Made by a program: the position numbers and the translations under genes
In this document: positions 1 through 6,336 of the stretch, in pieces
How the letters are laid out: every line of letters begins with the position of its first letter
Numbering within the stretch: the stretch's first letter is position 1
Notes under the pieces: generated by a model
The model's input: only the letters and a program-made list of their open reading frames with translations
Told to the model about the DNA's origin: nothing
Databases searched by the model: none
NCBI GenBank assembly: GCA_003819975.1
Contig: RPPU01000160.1
Coordinates: 1 to 8,570, forward strand
DNA from: Desulfobacteraceae bacterium
GTDB taxonomy: Bacteria; Desulfobacterota; DSM-4660; Desulfatiglandales; HGW-15
Length of the DNA stretch: 8,570 nucleotides
Reading direction: 5' to 3'

Positions 1-546
1 ATTTTTAACGGCTTGAACCGGTGCATGTAAGCGGCCCGTATAATCGTCCGGACCCAGTACGATCGGGAAGCGCACGCTTACGACCGGAAAATCGGCTTTC
101 TGAAAAAAGACCGCTTCCGCTTGTCTTTTGCCTTCGGCATACGAGAAATCATCCCGCCGGCCCATTTGAATCTTATAATGCCGGGGATCAAAATCCGTTT
201 CCATACGCGCCAAGCCGGAAGGATAAACGCTCATGGAAGATGTAAAAACATAGCGCCCGACTTTACCTGCCAGGATTTCACAAGTATCGGCTGCGTCGGT
301 GGGTGCATAACAGATCTGGTCATAAACCAGGTCCCAGGTTTGTTTGTTGAGCGCATTGGCGAGCGATTGCTTATCATACCGGTCCAGAACCAGGCGCTTA
401 ACCCGGTCGCCGAAAGAATCAGCGGCTTTGCCGCGGGTCGCGATCGTTACCGCATGGCCTTTGTCAAGCAGTTCCCGGGCCAAGTGTTTGCCGAAATAAC
501 GCGTACCGCCGAAGACTAGAATGTTTTTTGTTTTATTTTGTATCAT
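1..546 (-). CDS. NAD-dependent epimerase/dehydratase-like protein (extended SDR), 3' end cut off by window edge
   Basis: Only the N-terminal 182 residues are present; the reading frame runs open through base 1. The start is the ATG at 544-546, preceded by a purine-rich GAAGAG. An N-terminal Rossmann nucleotide-binding motif reads VFGGTRYFG (residues 11-19), the GGTxxxG form common in atypical extended SDR proteins. A serine-rich strand FTSSMSVYP (101-109) supplies the probable catalytic Ser, and SYAEGK (135-140) gives the Tyr-xxx-Lys catalytic pair. RFPIVLGPDD (159-168) matches the usual strand after the active site. The family acts on nucleotide sugars or other alcohol/ketone substrates, or in some members has no proven activity. 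The substrate cannot be told because the C-terminal substrate-binding half is missing. It follows the SPL-like gene by 50 bases and is probably co-transcribed. Its use of NAD(P) is the only visible link to the NAD genes upstream, and that link is weak. Confidence 0.85.
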   Translation of the reverse strand, partial: MIQNKTKNILVFGGTRYFGKHLARELLDKGHAVTIATRGKAADSFGDRVKRLVLDRYDKQSLANALNKQTWDLVYDQICYAPTDAADTCEILAGKVGRYVFTSSMSVYPSGLARMETDFDPRHYKIQMGRRDDFSYAEGKRQAEAVFFQKADFPVVSVRFPIVLGPDDYTGRLHAPVQAVKN

Positions 547-559
547 TTTAGCTCTTCTT

Positions 560-583
560 TCTTGGCGTCTTGGCGTCTCTGCG
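560..583. repeat. Short tandem repeat, three 8-base units, in the intergenic gap
   Basis: Three successive 8-base units read TCTTGGCG, TCTTGGCG and TCTCTGCG on the plus strand; the first two are identical and the third differs at two positions. They fill about half of the 50-base gap between the SPL-like gene and the epimerase gene. From memory, intergenic sequences of this style (repeated GCGTCTTTGCGTCTCTGCG-like units) recur in many unrelated environmental bacterial genomes, so it may be a copy of a dispersed element. That cannot be confirmed from one copy here. It is not a CRISPR repeat and shows no obvious hairpin. Confidence 0.7.
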
Positions 584-596
584 CGATAAATTCTTA

Positions 597-1727
597 TCAA
601 CCTCCCAATAAACGCTCATAATCCCGGGCCATGCCGGTTTCCATAATCTCCCGCACCACCTTCTCCGTCATCTTGCCCACGCCTTTGATTTTGCCGATCT
701 CGGATCTCATGGTGCTTAAAGGCTGCGCCACTTGGGAAATGGAATAAGCCGCATAACCGAACGGCGATCTACGGCCCAGGGATTTATGCACATAATCCAT
801 ATGCTCCAACAATACCGTCACATAGTCGTTTTCGGTTAAAATTCGTCTGAAAAAGCGGGGCGGAATACGTTGCGGCATATTGTATTTCTTGACGATTTGC
901 TGAAAAAGCTCATAGACCGCGGGAAAATAATCGGGAATGGCCGCGCCATAAGCATTGTTCTCCGGATAAAGCATGGCATAGACGGGAAGGAGATCCGGAT
1001 AATGCTTTTCCAAAACCGTATAAAAATGGTCTTTTTGCCGGCCCGGTTTCAGGGTCATGGAGCTGCAAAGCACATAGCTCGCGCCGGCTTCCTTGGCTTT
1101 TCGTACCGCACCTTCGAGCAAACCGGGCGCATCCGTGATAAAGGGAATAACCGGCATAAGCATCATGCCCACGTTGAGACCTTTCGATTTCAGGAAGGCC
1201 ATGGCTTCCAGGCGTTGCGCCGGGCTCGGCGCATGCGGTTCAAACAGCGCGCTGATCGCAGGGTCTATTGAAGAAAAGCTGAAGCTTACCAGCGCCCCTT
1301 TTTGCTTTTGAATTCGCAGAAGAATTTCCCAGTCGCGCTGGACATCCCCGGATTTGGTCAAAAGATGCACCGGCCATTGGCGCTCGGCCAGCAGTTCCAG
1401 AACCCGCCGGGTCAAGCCGTATTTTTCCTCGGCCGGACCGTAACTGTCGCAAACCCCGCCGCCCACAAAAATATAACTCGGCGTAAAAGCAGTCCTTTTC
1501 CCTTGGGGGTCCAATTCCTTGCGTAAGATATCCACCGCACTAACCTTAACGGCCACTTCCCGGCCGAAGGCCTCTTCAACAAAATATTTTTCCGCCCGGC
1601 CGTCGCAATAGGCGCAGGCGTGCAAACAACCCCGGTACAGGTTCATGTTGTACCGGGACAAGAACCAGGAATCGATTTTTTTTTGTTTGCGCAACAGGCT
1701 CTTGGCTTGGATTTCCTTAAAAATCAT
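597..1727 (-). CDS. SPL-family (SplB/COG1533-like) radical SAM protein with C-terminal helix-hairpin-helix
   Basis: 376 residues. The radical SAM cluster motif CLHACAYC (C34, C38, C41) lies inside NLYRGCLHACAYCDGR, the N(x)YRGC...YC form typical of the spore photoproduct lyase-like family. Later family-like pieces are FVGGGVCDSYGPAE (87-100), HLLTKSGDVQRDW (121-133) and SFSFSSIDP (148-156). Near the C-terminus, IGKIKGVGKMTEKVVREI (344-361) reads as a helix-hairpin-helix, a nucleic-acid-binding element. Family members use a 4Fe-4S cluster and S-adenosylmethionine for radical chemistry; true SPL repairs spore photoproduct in DNA, but most COG1533 proteins have no known substrate. The frame is open further upstream to 1820, but I chose the ATG at 1725-1727: it has GGAA eight bases before it, begins four bases after the pnuC stop, and the longer version would overlap pnuC by 89 bases. 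A DNA or nucleotide substrate is possible but unproven. Confidence 0.85.
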   Translation of the reverse strand: MIFKEIQAKSLLRKQKKIDSWFLSRYNMNLYRGCLHACAYCDGRAEKYFVEEAFGREVAVKVSAVDILRKELDPQGKRTAFTPSYIFVGGGVCDSYGPAEEKYGLTRRVLELLAERQWPVHLLTKSGDVQRDWEILLRIQKQKGALVSFSFSSIDPAISALFEPHAPSPAQRLEAMAFLKSKGLNVGMMLMPVIPFITDAPGLLEGAVRKAKEAGASYVLCSSMTLKPGRQKDHFYTVLEKHYPDLLPVYAMLYPENNAYGAAIPDYFPAVYELFQQIVKKYNMPQRIPPRFFRRILTENDYVTVLLEHMDYVHKSLGRRSPFGYAAYSISQVAQPLSTMRSEIGKIKGVGKMTEKVVREIMETGMARDYERLLGG

Positions 1728-1731
1728 GTTT

Positions 1732-2481
1732 TCATTTCCATAAGTCTTCGTCAATTTGTTCGCATGATTCAACGCTTTCAGAAAATTCCGCTGCTTCCTG
1801 ATCGCTCCAACCTCCGGCAAGGCTTTTCAAAGAATTCCTTCTTGGGTTGAGCCACGACCTCAATCCATATGCCGCCATGCCGAGCAAGATCACGTAAAGC
1901 AGCGCCACAAACCGGACCTCTTTAACATAATAAAGCCAAATTCCGATAACATCCACAACAATCCAATAAATCCAACTTTCCGTCCTTTTATAAGCCATCA
2001 ACAACATGGCCGTAAAACTCAAGATCGTGGTGCCGGCATCCAGAAAGGGATAAGAGGCCGGCTCCGGAAAAAAGACCGGAAACCAAAGATGAATTCGGCG
2101 CATGCAAACCCCGGCGATCAACGCCAGAGCCAATGTCAAACCGATTGTCCCGGTCAGAACGCGACTTGAACTGAATTGCACTCGGTCCCGGGAACCGGTC
2201 TCCTGTTTATACTTAAGCCAACGCCACCACCCATATCCGCTGGCGCCTAAATAATAAATCTGTTCAATGGCATCGGAATAAAGCTGTATTTGATAAAACA
2301 GTAATAAATATAAAGACACGCTCAAGATGCCGATCGGCCAAGTCCAAATATTGCGTCTGGCGATCAACCAAACCGACCACAGATAAAACAGGGTTCCCAC
2401 TAACTCGATATAGCTCATGGGATAACCTAAGATGGTAAAAGCCGAGGTCTCGACGCTTAAGAGATGTCGAATGATCGTCAT
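1732..2481 (-). CDS. pnuC: PnuC-family nicotinamide riboside transporter
   Basis: 249 residues of integral inner-membrane protein with about seven hydrophobic spans (approximately 24-42, 46-64, 70-88, 109-127, 144-163, 168-188 and 190-209). Family hallmarks include YIELVGT (24-30), NIWTWPIGI (44-52), LYSDAIEQIYY (67-77) followed by GYGWWRWLK (82-90), and WIYWIVVDVIGIWLYY (170-185). PnuC moves nicotinamide riboside across the membrane by facilitated diffusion, and phosphorylation by NadR traps it inside. The start ATG overlaps the nadR stop by four bases (ATGA), and AAGGAGGAG lies at 2487-2495, so the start is well supported and the two genes are probably translationally coupled. After the last span comes a hydrophilic tail of about 40 residues (211-249), basic then acidic and ending EDLWK, slightly unusual for the family. 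Confidence in the family is high. Vitamin preference (nicotinamide riboside rather than another B vitamin) follows from the adjacent nadR. Confidence 0.95.
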   Translation of the reverse strand: MTIIRHLLSVETSAFTILGYPMSYIELVGTLFYLWSVWLIARRNIWTWPIGILSVSLYLLLFYQIQLYSDAIEQIYYLGASGYGWWRWLKYKQETGSRDRVQFSSSRVLTGTIGLTLALALIAGVCMRRIHLWFPVFFPEPASYPFLDAGTTILSFTAMLLMAYKRTESWIYWIVVDVIGIWLYYVKEVRFVALLYVILLGMAAYGLRSWLNPRRNSLKSLAGGWSDQEAAEFSESVESCEQIDEDLWK

Positions 2482-3509
2482 CGTAACTCCTCCTTGTCAA
2501 AGAGTTCTCCCAGATTTTGAAATTTCTTAAAATGCGCCAATATCCGTTTAACTTTGGCGATGCGGTTGTCCAAGCTGCCCTGCAATAAAAAATAAGGGAT
2601 TTTTCTCAGAATCAATTCGCAAATCAGTTGTTTGTGAAACACCAGACGATTGATCTCCCCGGAACGGTCCCAAGTATCTTCATAGGGAATATCCTGATCG
2701 CAAACAAAGACCAGATCATACCGGCCCGCGCATTGATCGGCACGGCGCCGGAGTTTCACAGTGGCCGAACCGTGATAATACAATGAAAAATGATGGGTGG
2801 TCAGGGCATTGGTATCGGTGAATAAATACCGGTTGGCTTTGCGCAGCAACTCTTCTTCTTTTTGCAAGTGGATTTCGGCGATTTCCTCCAATTGATCCAT
2901 GGTCAGTCTTTTGTCGATCTGGTTCTGCTCCCAATATTCCCGGCCGTATTCCGGCATCCAGATCGTTTTGTATTCCCGAGCCAGGGTCCGGGCCAGCGTG
3001 GTTTTTCCGGTGCAGGGCGCGCCCAGGAAAACCGCATGGATCACGAGATCGCGATAAACCAGCGGATCCAGATACTCGCGCCCTTTCCCAAAATCGGCCC
3101 TGAGTTCCGTGGCTGATATGGGCACGACCTTCCGTTCCGGATCGACCAAACGATTGACCGCGCCCAAGGCAGCGCTCATATGCTCGCCGTAAAACTCGCT
3201 CGAATAAAAATGGGTAATCCCTTTCAACTTTAAGGTTTGCAGCACATAGGTTTCTTGCTTTTGCTTGATCTCCGGCGTATCGCCCGTTTCTTCGGGACCG
3301 TCCCAGGCTTCGATCACTTGCACATCCGGATACAGGCTCCGCAACCATTGCGCCCGCATGGGCAGCGGAATTTCGGTTGTTTTCGGACAGTCGTAAAGGA
3401 TGACCAGCACTTCATCCATTTCTTTTAAAGCAGTCTCGATCACCAACTGGTGCCCTTTGTGTAGGGGCGCGAATTTGCCCAATGTTAATCCCCGTTTTAT
3501 CTTTTCCAC
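2478..3509 (-). CDS. nadR: NadR-type bifunctional NMN adenylyltransferase / ribosylnicotinamide kinase
   Basis: 343 residues, cytoplasmic. The N-terminal half is a nucleotidyltransferase: GKFAPLHKGH (11-20) carries the HxGH ATP site, and ISATELR (131-137) is the second signature. The C-terminal half is a P-loop kinase with Walker A GAPCTGKTT (163-171), PEYGREY (186-192) and Walker B-like LFTDTNALTT (229-238). This is the domain order of NadR: the kinase makes NMN from nicotinamide riboside and the transferase makes NAD from NMN and ATP. The enterobacterial N-terminal helix-turn-helix repressor domain is absent, so this is an enzyme-only form. The frame opens at a TTG at 3539, but I chose the GTG at 3507-3509 because GGGAGG stands nine bases before it and translation from there begins just ahead of the catalytic domain. 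The stop overlaps the pnuC start, giving a classic import-and-trap pair for nicotinamide riboside. Confidence 0.95.
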   Translation of the reverse strand: MEKIKRGLTLGKFAPLHKGHQLVIETALKEMDEVLVILYDCPKTTEIPLPMRAQWLRSLYPDVQVIEAWDGPEETGDTPEIKQKQETYVLQTLKLKGITHFYSSEFYGEHMSAALGAVNRLVDPERKVVPISATELRADFGKGREYLDPLVYRDLVIHAVFLGAPCTGKTTLARTLAREYKTIWMPEYGREYWEQNQIDKRLTMDQLEEIAEIHLQKEEELLRKANRYLFTDTNALTTHHFSLYYHGSATVKLRRRADQCAGRYDLVFVCDQDIPYEDTWDRSGEINRLVFHKQLICELILRKIPYFLLQGSLDNRIAKVKRILAHFKKFQNLGELFDKEELR

Positions 3510-3518
3510 TGCTTTCGT

Positions 3519-3524
3519 CCTCCC
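3519..3524 (-). promoter_or_regulatory. Ribosome binding site that decides the nadR start
   Basis: The minus strand reads GGGAGG here, nine bases before the GTG at 3507-3509. The upstream in-frame TTG at 3537-3539 begins only three bases after the stop of the preceding radical SAM gene and has no comparable site, so the GTG is the better start. Confidence 0.7.
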
Positions 3525-3542
3525 GGTCCTAACATACAAATC

Positions 3543-4424
3543 TTATAAGATAATCGCCCCGGGTTTCTCCCAATCATAGCGTAAATGGCCGTCCGGAAAA
3601 TAGATCAGCTGACGCATAATTTCGTCATCCGGTTTGCGCGTCAAACAATTGGTGAGGCAGAGATTTTGGCCGTCCAGATCATACACCTCGGCCCCATGGA
3701 CCAATTCCATTAATAAAGTACCGCGCTTGGCCACGCTATTTCTAATGTTCTTTAAAATGTTTACAGGAATTGACATCTTTCGGGCTGCTTGATAAACCTT
3801 CTGATCACATGATTTTTGCGACACGGTCACGGGACGCCAGCTCAATTGCTCCACTTTGTTTTCCCGGCAAAAATCAATCAGAGCTGACAATTTCCGGTCG
3901 GAATCGATATAGCCCCGGCAGCCGATGCAGCTCAACCGGATCGAAAAACCGAATTCGTGCAAAAGCGCGATGGTTTTTTCAAGAGGCGGATAGGCTTCTG
4001 GGTTCTTCTCCCCCAAATAAATCCGTCCATTCATCTCGGCTTGGAAGTGAACCATGGAAATGATGATCGTGGTCAAGCCGTTTTTTTTCCAATGCTTCAA
4101 ATACGGTCCGAATCTTTTGCGGTTTTTCAAGAAGACTAAAGCATTGGTTTGTAATTCGATCAAGGGAAAATAGCGCGTTAAAATTCGAACGAAAGCGTTG
4201 AGATCTTCCGGATACAGGGTCGGTTCGCCTTTGCCCGTAATCAAGGCTGTAGTGACATTGCCTTTCGCGGCCAAACGGCAGGCGATTTCCAGATTGGGCC
4301 GGTTGATCGGTTGCAGACTCGCGCTCATTCCTTGTTGCGGAGTCATTTTTGAAACACAAAACGGGCAATGGGCATTACATGCCAGTGATCCAGCCAAAAC
4401 GCTCAGGGTTTGAAATTGCAACAT
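3543..4424 (-). CDS. Radical SAM protein of unknown function in the NAD operon
   Basis: 293 residues, probably cytoplasmic. The motif CNAHCPFC (C16, C20, C23) is the canonical CxxxCxxC ligand set for the SAM-binding 4Fe-4S cluster, close to the N-terminus as in MoaA-like enzymes. TGKGEPTLYP (63-72) matches the GGE-type SAM-contact motif. Further cysteines at CIGC (166-169) and CLTNC (256-260) could bind an auxiliary cluster, but there is no SPASM-type spacing I can recognise. The start ATG at 4422-4424 has AAAGGAGGG at 4429-4437 and is well supported. It lies 16 bases after the NAD kinase-like gene and 33 bases before nadR, so it sits inside the NAD genes. I do not recognise a specific subfamily. 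Position suggests a nicotinamide nucleotide or a precursor as substrate, but that is inference; it could equally modify a protein partner. Confidence 0.85.
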   Translation of the reverse strand: MLQFQTLSVLAGSLACNAHCPFCVSKMTPQQGMSASLQPINRPNLEIACRLAAKGNVTTALITGKGEPTLYPEDLNAFVRILTRYFPLIELQTNALVFLKNRKRFGPYLKHWKKNGLTTIIISMVHFQAEMNGRIYLGEKNPEAYPPLEKTIALLHEFGFSIRLSCIGCRGYIDSDRKLSALIDFCRENKVEQLSWRPVTVSQKSCDQKVYQAARKMSIPVNILKNIRNSVAKRGTLLMELVHGAEVYDLDGQNLCLTNCLTRKPDDEIMRQLIYFPDGHLRYDWEKPGAIIL

Positions 4425-4440
4425 CGGGCCCTCCTTTGAT

Positions 4441-5409
4441 TCAGAACCGAAGTACTCGTAAAGAATCGCGGCTGACGCTCACTTCCAAAATCCGGCCGCG
4501 ATTGAATTCATAGCAACGGGAATGGTCATAGTGGGGTTTACTGGCGTCAAAAGAAACCACCCCGTCGTAGTTCATGGCCGAAATAACGATAATTTTTTCT
4601 CCGGGCCGGATGCGACCCCGCAACAGCCCGGCTTGGCGCGAATATTTGGTCGGTTCGCGCACGGCGAATTCAAGAATCGGGCTGGTAAAATCGGGCGGGA
4701 TCCTTTTTATTTTTTCATCCGGCGGTATGATGTTCCAAAGCCAGCCTTGCAATCCGACTTGGGTGCTGATAAGGCCGCCGCTGCTCATTTGATATTCCTG
4801 TTGACGGTTTAACTTGAGGCAATAGCGCGCCGTGCCCATGGCATAAAGATCGCCGAAATAGATTTCGTTCAAGGCTAGTTCCCGGACCAGAATCCGCTTT
4901 TTAATACGTAGAGTACCCTGCACCCGCTTCCAATTCTCAATCGTAAAGTCTCCGGAAAGCCAGCGTGCGACTTTATCGGCATAGGTTGTTGCGGTTTGAA
5001 CGGCCAGGGCCGCCTTGGAGCTGGGATCCGCTTTTTCAATCCAAAGCAAGGGATTGCTTTGGCCCGGCTTTTTGCGGATATACCGCGCCAGGTCCAGCAC
5101 TTCACCATCTCCGCCGAAACTGACGATCAAATCGCTCTGCTTTATGTCTTGGGATGTATAAGCGGCATAGGCTTTGACGGCAACACGGCTGCGCACGATA
5201 GGCGCCAGGCCGTGCGCTTGAAAGGCGGCGATCAAATCTTTCAGATTGGCATGGTGCTGCGCATGCTCCGTTTTGATCCGGCGGACATCCTGTTCCTGTT
5301 CGGAACAGGCGCGCAGCAAATTGCGGGTTCCATATTTGCGTGCGAAAAACTCTTGTTTGGTTTCCTTGGCGGCGATCAGAATGTGCGGTTTGTTTGTGCC
5401 TTTCTTCAT
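4441..5409 (-). CDS. Divergent NAD kinase-like protein
   Basis: 322 residues, cytoplasmic. The family core is visible in order: SDLIVSFGGDGEVLDLARY (92-110) contains the GGDG catalytic loop of NAD/diacylglycerol-type kinases; ALNEIYFGD (179-187) contains the NE pair that contacts the NAD ribose; SSGGLISTQVGLQGW (209-223) stands where ordinary NadK has DGLxxSTPTGSTAY; and IRPGEKIIVIS (267-277) then GVVSFDA (283-289) match the C-terminal beta sandwich. NAD kinase transfers phosphate from ATP to the 2'-hydroxyl of adenosine ribose in NAD to give NADP. The TPTGSTAY segment is clearly altered (STQVGLQGW) and GGDGT is GGDGE, so substrate or phosphate donor may differ. The ATG start overlaps the preceding gene's stop by four bases, with GAAAGG just upstream. 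Context with nadR and pnuC supports a nicotinamide nucleotide substrate. Lipid or sphingoid kinases share the fold but fit the NE motif and neighbours less well. Confidence 0.8.
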   Translation of the reverse strand: MKKGTNKPHILIAAKETKQEFFARKYGTRNLLRACSEQEQDVRRIKTEHAQHHANLKDLIAAFQAHGLAPIVRSRVAVKAYAAYTSQDIKQSDLIVSFGGDGEVLDLARYIRKKPGQSNPLLWIEKADPSSKAALAVQTATTYADKVARWLSGDFTIENWKRVQGTLRIKKRILVRELALNEIYFGDLYAMGTARYCLKLNRQQEYQMSSGGLISTQVGLQGWLWNIIPPDEKIKRIPPDFTSPILEFAVREPTKYSRQAGLLRGRIRPGEKIIVISAMNYDGVVSFDASKPHYDHSRCYEFNRGRILEVSVSRDSLRVLRF

Positions 5410-6311
5410 GATTCATACCTTTCGGCCAGCAAAGCGAATATATTCAAAGCGCTGATGAGGGAATCGCGACGCAGACAAATCTCGTCGCCCAGCATGAAGG
5501 TTTTGTATCCCATGCGCAAAAGGTTGTCAACATCTCCCAGGTCGGCGCAAGAAGGGGTCAGTGAAAAAGCTAAAGAACCGAACAAGCGTGAAGCCAAAAC
5601 AGCATCCGGATCCGCCCTCAAGATCGTTTCCAGGGCCGGCAGAATGTGATGCGGCTTGGCCAGTTCCCAAAAAAGATCGCCGCGGGCCGCCATTAGCCGG
5701 AAAGGACCGCGATATTCGGTTTCAACGTAAGTGATACCGCGAACGGATTCGATCTTGGCGATCCATTCGGCTTCGCCGACGATACGCCGTGCTTCAAATA
5801 AATCCTGTTCTGCTTCGAAGAAGGAAAGCATAAATCGATGAACATCTACCTCAGCAGCCGCCTCCAAGTAAATTTTATCCTGATCCGTCAGATAGCCCTC
5901 AATCCGCAAACTAGGATCAGGGATATTGATCGATTCGCCCGGCCCCACGACTCGGGGTGGGCCCTCGAGCGTAATCAGCCTGTTCCCATCCACGGCCACC
6001 ACGGTCACTTGTTCCCGGCCGTCGCTTAAAAGCGCAGTAGTCGGTGTTTGCACATATAGGCCGTGACTCAATTGAATGCCCGTAAAAGGGGGAACCCAAT
6101 AACCCAGCACCCGCAACTGGCGGCCTTTCAGATCAATCCAGAGCTCCTTGTTTTCTTCTTGGACCAGGGCTTGCAATTTTTTCAATAATTCCTTTTTCGG
6201 TTCTTGAACCGGCATCACCGTATTCAAGCGCAGTCCTTTGACTCTGGGATGCTTGACCACTTCCGGGATGAACGGAGCATAAGGTGGAACAGTCGCGATG
6301 ATTTGCCTCAT
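5406..6311 (-). CDS. Short, divergent pyruvate-kinase-like TIM-barrel protein
   Basis: 301 residues against about 470 for bacterial pyruvate kinase. I place it in the family from a chain of aligned motifs: IIATVPPYAP (4-13) for the first strand; GLRLN (26-30) for the RxN of RLNFSHG; IDLKGRQLR (59-67) for the DTKGPEIR loop; LTDQDKIYLEAAAEVD (141-156) for the 'xKDxxDL' helix; MLSFFE (161-166) for ASFVR; IAKIESVRG (184-192) for the SKIEN strand with catalytic Lys; MAARGDLFWEL (207-217) for MVARGDLGVEI; DLGDVDNLLRMGYKTFMLGDE (258-277, approximately) for the DVANA...ML.GE region. The regulatory C-terminal domain is absent and the B-domain region (70-135) is present but divergent. The ATQMLESM loop reads ASRLFGSL, losing the conserved Thr. 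Pyruvate kinase makes pyruvate and ATP from PEP and ADP; here the reaction may differ. AGGAGAGG at 6316-6323 supports the start. It is coupled by a 4-base overlap to the NAD kinase-like gene, suggesting a joint role. Confidence 0.7.
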   Translation of the reverse strand: MRQIIATVPPYAPFIPEVVKHPRVKGLRLNTVMPVQEPKKELLKKLQALVQEENKELWIDLKGRQLRVLGYWVPPFTGIQLSHGLYVQTPTTALLSDGREQVTVVAVDGNRLITLEGPPRVVGPGESINIPDPSLRIEGYLTDQDKIYLEAAAEVDVHRFMLSFFEAEQDLFEARRIVGEAEWIAKIESVRGITYVETEYRGPFRLMAARGDLFWELAKPHHILPALETILRADPDAVLASRLFGSLAFSLTPSCADLGDVDNLLRMGYKTFMLGDEICLRRDSLISALNIFALLAERYES

Positions 6312-6336
6312 GGTGCCTCTCCTATCGGTTCGGTTT

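Noticed and set aside
121..519. 132-codon open frame on the plus strand
   Set aside because: It is the antisense shadow of the epimerase gene, whose minus-strand translation has the Rossmann and YxxxK motifs.
547..596. Promoter or terminator in the longest gap
   Set aside because: No clear -35/-10 pair and no stem-loop with a T-run could be found on the minus strand; the gap is mainly the 8-base repeat.
2716..3348. 210-codon minus-strand frame inside nadR
   Set aside because: It is out of frame with the NadR motifs and its Arg/Gly/Ser-rich translation is typical of a shadow frame.
4996..5649. 217-codon open frame on the plus strand
   Set aside because: It lies antisense across the NAD kinase-like and pyruvate-kinase-like genes, whose frames carry recognisable motifs. 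Its translation shows no family motif and it has no convincing ribosome site.
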